Assembly (NCBI GenBank): GCA_963724385.1
Contig: CAVRUJ010000002.1
Location: 1,054,001-1,118,000, forward strand
From: DASXQK01 sp963724385
Lineage (GTDB): Bacteria > Pseudomonadota > Alphaproteobacteria > Dongiales > Dongiaceae
DNA: 64,000 bases
Direction of reading: 5' to 3'
In this document: positions 60,907 to 64,000 of the stretch, piece by piece
How positions within the stretch are numbered: the stretch's first letter is position 1
Layout of the letters: the number at the start of each line of letters is the position of its first letter
Position numbers and translations under genes: made by a program
Notes under the pieces: generated by a model
Told to the model about the DNA's origin: nothing
Seen by the model: only the letters and a program-made list of their open reading frames with translations
Databases searched by the model: none

Positions 60907-61686
60907 ATGCGATTGAAGGGCAAGCGGGCCTTCGTCAGCGGGGCTGGCGGGGGCATCGGCGAGGCGACGGCGCTCAAGTTCGCCGCTGAGGGCGCATCGG
61001 TGATCGCCGCCGACATTCGCCGCGAGGCGGCCGAGGCCGTCGCCGGGAAAATCGCCAAGGCCGGCGGGCGCGCCGTGGCGCTTGTCGGCGATGTCGCCGA
61101 CGACGTTTCTTGCAAGGCGCTGCTGGATCAGTCCGCCGCCGCCTTCGGCGGCATCGACGTGATGTTCAACAATGCCGGAATCGTGCTGGCGGCGGACCTG
61201 GGGCCGATCGAGACGACGCTCGAAGTCTGGGACAAGACCATACGGGTCAACCTGACTGGCGTCTTCCTCGCCTGCAAATACGGCATTCCCCATCTGCTCG
61301 CCGCCGGCCAAGGGGCGGTGGTCAACAACGCCTCGGTGGTCGCCCTCGTCGGCTCGGCCTATCCGCAGATCGCCTATACCGCGGCCAAGGGCGGCGTGGT
61401 CTCCATGACCCGGGAAATGGCGGTTCTCTATGGCCGCAAGGGACTTCGCTTCAACGCGATCTGCCCGGGACCGGTCGACACCACGCTGGTGAAGGCCTTC
61501 ATCGGCGAGTCCGGCAACTGGCAGAGCCGGCGGCCTTACATGCCCATGGGCCGCATCGGCAAGGTCGAGGAGGTGGCCAATCTCGTCGCCTTCCTTGCCT
61601 CCGACGAAGCCTCCTACATCACCGGCGCCACCTACGCCGCCGATGGCGGAATCTCCGCCGCCTATGTCATTCGCGACGAGGACTGA
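60907..61686 (+). CDS. SDR-family oxidoreductase
   Basis: A 259-residue classical SDR from ATG 60907, with AGGAA upstream. Cofactor loop SGAGGGIGEATA, NNAGIVLAADLG, catalytic Ser in NNASVVALVGS and Tyr/Lys in AYTAAKGGVVSM, then the CPGPVDTTLVKAF loop. It is divergent from the glutamine-synthetase-like gene and convergent with the FGGY pseudogene. Substrate unknown; a sugar or hydroxy-acid is typical. Confidence 0.9.
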   Translation: MRLKGKRAFVSGAGGGIGEATALKFAAEGASVIAADIRREAAEAVAGKIAKAGGRAVALVGDVADDVSCKALLDQSAAAFGGIDVMFNNAGIVLAADLGPIETTLEVWDKTIRVNLTGVFLACKYGIPHLLAAGQGAVVNNASVVALVGSAYPQIAYTAAKGGVVSMTREMAVLYGRKGLRFNAICPGPVDTTLVKAFIGESGNWQSRRPYMPMGRIGKVEEVANLVAFLASDEASYITGATYAADGGISAAYVIRDED

Positions 61687-61692
61687 CGAGTT

Positions 61693-63226
61693 CTAGGCCT
61701 TGTCGGCCCGCTCGACGATCTCGTGCAGGCGATGGTTGAGGGGTGCCAGGGCCGCCTGGGCCTGCTTGTATACGGCGAAGTACTCGTTGTAGAGCCCATG
61801 GCGCTTCGCGTCCGGCGCGGCGCGATCGAGCACGCTGACGCAGCGCTCGACCGCAGCCTCAGGCCCGGCGAAGAACCCGACCCCGATCCCGGCGACGAGC
61901 GCCGCGCCGAAGGAAGCGTCGCCGTTGCCCGGCCGCTCGACGGTGAGCCCCGTCACGTCGGCGATGATCCGGCGCCAGGTGGCGCTGCGGGCACCGCCGC
62001 CGATGAGTTTCACCACATCGAAGGCAAGCCCAAGCGCGCGGGCCGCCTCCAACAGGTCACGGATCGAATAGGCAATGCCCTCATAGAGGGCGCGGGCGAA
62101 ATGGGCACGGCCGTGTCGCATGGTCATGCCGATGAAGTCGGCGCGCAGCAGCGGGTCCCAATAGGGCGCGCGCTCGCCCAGGAGATAGGGATGGAAGATG
62201 AGGCCTTCGGCGCCGGGCGCGACCTCGCCCGCCAGCCGGTCCATTTCGGCGAAGGCGGCCGCACCGTCGCCCCCTCCGGCCGGCAGGAACATGTTGTCGC
62301 GCAGCCACCGGTGGGCCGAGGCGCAGGAGTTGGTGCCGGTCGCGGTGTAGTACATGCCCTCGACGATGTGGGGATAGCAGGAGATGGGCGGGTTCACGCT
62401 GGGGCCCCTCGTCGCCAGGTAGAGCACGGCCGAGGTCGCGATCTTGATGGCGCCGATCCCCGGCGCAATGGCGCCGACGCCGAAAAATTCCACCGTGGTG
62501 TCGTTGGAGCCGCAGACGACGGGCGTGCCTTCGGCGAGGCCTGTCTCCGCGGCGGCCTTTCGCGTAACCCGCCCCACCACGTCGCTGGGCCGCAAGATCG
62601 GCGGCAGCGTCTCCATGGGCCAATCGATGAGAGCCGCCAGCTCCGCGGACCAGCCCTTGGTCCGGTCGTCGGCCATGAGGGCGCCGACGGCGTCGCTGTA
62701 ATCCGTTTCCCAGGTCTCCGTGAGGCGCGTGCGCAGATAGTCCTTGGAGATGTAGAGCCGGCGAACCCGTTTCATCGCCTCGGGCTCATGGCGCTTCAGC
62801 CAAAGCAGCATGGCCAGCGACCAGGTCGGGTTCACCCGGTTGAGAGAGGTGCGGATGATCGGCAGCACCGGCCCTCTCGTGCAGCTCGCGCGCCTCGGCG
62901 GCGCTGCGCTGGTCGCTCCACATGATGGCGGGCCGGATCGGGCGGTCCTCGGCGTCGGTCAGCACCGGGATATGGGCGCCGCCGGAGAAGCCGATGCCGG
63001 CTATGGTTTCGGGCGCGACGCGGGCCGCCTTGAGCGCGGCGGGAACGGCATGGCGGAGAGCGGCATACCAATCGTCGGGGTTCTGCTCCGACCAGCCGAA
63101 CTTGGGATTGCTGGTGGCAACAGGATGGGACGCCTCGCCCGCCAGCGACCCATCGGCGCGGATCAACGTCGCCTTCAGGCTGCCGGCCCCCAGATCGATG
63201 CCGAGTAGATAGCCGGCCCGCGCCAT
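61693..63226 (-). pseudogene. FGGY-family kinase, frameshifted near base 62870
   Basis: The gene starts at ATG 63226 (YLLGIDLGAGSLKATLIRADG) and its first frame reaches ARELHERAG before going off to a stop at 62786. The frame continuing VLPIIRTSLNRVNPTW to 61693 supplies the rest, including VCGSNDTTVEFFGVGAIAPG and LIGGGARSATWRRIIADVTG for the ATP site. One missing base near 62868-62880 would restore a kinase of about 510 residues, the usual xylulokinase length. Whether this is a real mutation or a sequencing error cannot be told. Confidence 0.82.
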
Positions 63227-63360
63227 CTGGTCTCATCCCCAAAATCGACTGGGGCGTTTTATCGCAGGTCGGGCGAGGCGGCGCCAAGGCATAGTTGTTG
63301 GGGACGCCATGTTTGCTGTAGTAATTTCCAACATTGTGCCGGAAGCGGAGGCGACACGGG

Positions 63361-64000
63361 ATGCCCATGACCCAGCTTGCCGCCCAGCTCGAGCCCGGCC
63401 TCGTGGGCGAACGCGTGCCCCTCGACCAGATCCCGGTCATCGACTTTGGACCATTCATCAAGGGCGGATCGGCGGAGCGCAAAGCGGTCGCCCGCAAGAT
63501 CGCCGAGGCTTGCCGCAACATCGGGTTCTTCTACCTGACCGGCCACGGCATTCCCGCGGCCATGGTCGAGGGCGTCTTCGCGGAGTCCAGGCGCTTCTTC
63601 GCCCAGCCGACCACAGCGAAGCAGAGGATCGCGATCGAGAAATCGGCCTGCCATCGTGGCTATTTCGCGCTTGGCGGCGAGAACCTCGATCCCGAGAAGC
63701 AGCGCGAGGCGGGCGATTTCAAGGAGGGCCTCAAGATCGGCCGCGACCTCTCGCCCGATCATCCCCTGGTCAAGGCCGGCACGCCGCTGCACGGGCCCAA
63801 CCAGTGGCCGGACAACCTTCCCGGCTGGAAGGACGTGATGCAGGGCTACTACGATGCCCTGGTGAAGCTGGGGCGCGAGATCATGCATGCCTTCGCGCTC
63901 GCCCTCGAGCTGCCGGAGACCCATTTCGACCGCTGGCTGACCGGTCCCATGGCGACCCTGGGGCCGCTGCATTATCCACCCCAGCAAGGCCGCATTACGG
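63361..64000 (+). CDS. 2-oxoglutarate/Fe(II) oxygenase of the isopenicillin N synthase family (3' end outside window)
   Basis: An open frame from ATG 63361, with GGAGG ten bases upstream, running off the right edge; at least 213 residues. The N-terminal DIOX_N domain is clear: IPVIDFGPFIKG, ARKIAEACRNIGFFYLTGHGIP, FAESRRFFAQPTTAKQRI, then GDFKEGLKIGRDL. The catalytic double-stranded helix with the His-x-Asp motif begins at the very end (LHYPPQQGRIT). Such enzymes hydroxylate or desaturate small molecules. It is divergent from the FGGY pseudogene. Confidence 0.88.
   Translation, partial: MPMTQLAAQLEPGLVGERVPLDQIPVIDFGPFIKGGSAERKAVARKIAEACRNIGFFYLTGHGIPAAMVEGVFAESRRFFAQPTTAKQRIAIEKSACHRGYFALGGENLDPEKQREAGDFKEGLKIGRDLSPDHPLVKAGTPLHGPNQWPDNLPGWKDVMQGYYDALVKLGREIMHAFALALELPETHFDRWLTGPMATLGPLHYPPQQGRIT

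Overview
The window reads as chromosomal DNA of a GC-rich alphaproteobacterium, most like the Rhodospirillales/Rhizobiales. The signs are a separate Rieske, cytochrome b and cytochrome c1 operon, a phasin with an ATTGCACTGCAAT-type operator, an L25/Ctc-type rplY followed by pth and ychF, DUF6111 and DUF1285 genes beside a CCA-adding enzyme, and CTAG-bounded palindromic repeats of the kind common in that class. No rRNA, tRNA, CRISPR array or transposase was seen. Genes are dense, often with 1-4 base stop/start overlaps.

Left part (1-24.7 kb) is mostly housekeeping: an incomplete GST, a twitch-type radical SAM protein, csaA, phasin and its upstream TetR gene, a YbaK-proC-YbjN cluster, ubiK, then lgt-midA-pgeF-M24 protein, prs, rplY-pth, ychF, a two-subunit aconitase X, the bc1 operon with a VOC gene attached, trmL-hemF, an EamA exporter, and the cca-DUF6111-NUDIX-DUF1285 group. 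Next (24.7-31.4 kb) is a four-gene MoxR/DUF58/BatA-DUF4159/VWA operon, then an AbrB-Doc toxin-antitoxin pair, an isocitrate-lyase-family gene broken by a single-base frameshift, and an AT-richer restriction-modification cassette (33.1-35.6 kb).

Right part (35.8-64 kb) is catabolic. A LysR gene faces an MttB-family methyltransferase, a dimethylglycine-dehydrogenase-like flavoprotein and choline sulfatase, which together point to methylated-amine or choline-derivative use. A tightly overlapping minus-strand operon (FGGY kinase, glycerol-1-phosphate-dehydrogenase-like enzyme, HAD phosphatase, DeoR regulator, PotD-like binding protein) follows. The main feature is an eight-gene minus-strand bacterial microcompartment operon (55278 down to 49212): class III aminotransferase, CoA-acylating aldehyde dehydrogenase, BMC-T, an unknown 127-residue protein, BMC-P, BMC-H, a second BMC-T, and an APH-family kinase. 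A divergent DeoR regulator, an APC permease and a nearby SDR belong to the same neighbourhood. The enzyme set matches the Rhodococcus/Mycobacterium-type (RMM) aminoacetone/1-amino-2-propanol compartment: SDR reduction, kinase phosphorylation, PLP-dependent elimination to an aldehyde, then aldehyde oxidation to acyl-CoA inside a shell. The right edge holds an unknown TIM-barrel protein, a glutamine-synthetase-family enzyme, a second SDR, a frameshifted FGGY kinase and the start of a 2-oxoglutarate/Fe(II) oxygenase.

Three copies of an exactly 117-bp double-hairpin element (6002, 56344, 59255) and a 107-bp relative (2018) are scattered through the window. Three of the four lie between convergent genes, and their termini supply stop codons to adjacent genes.
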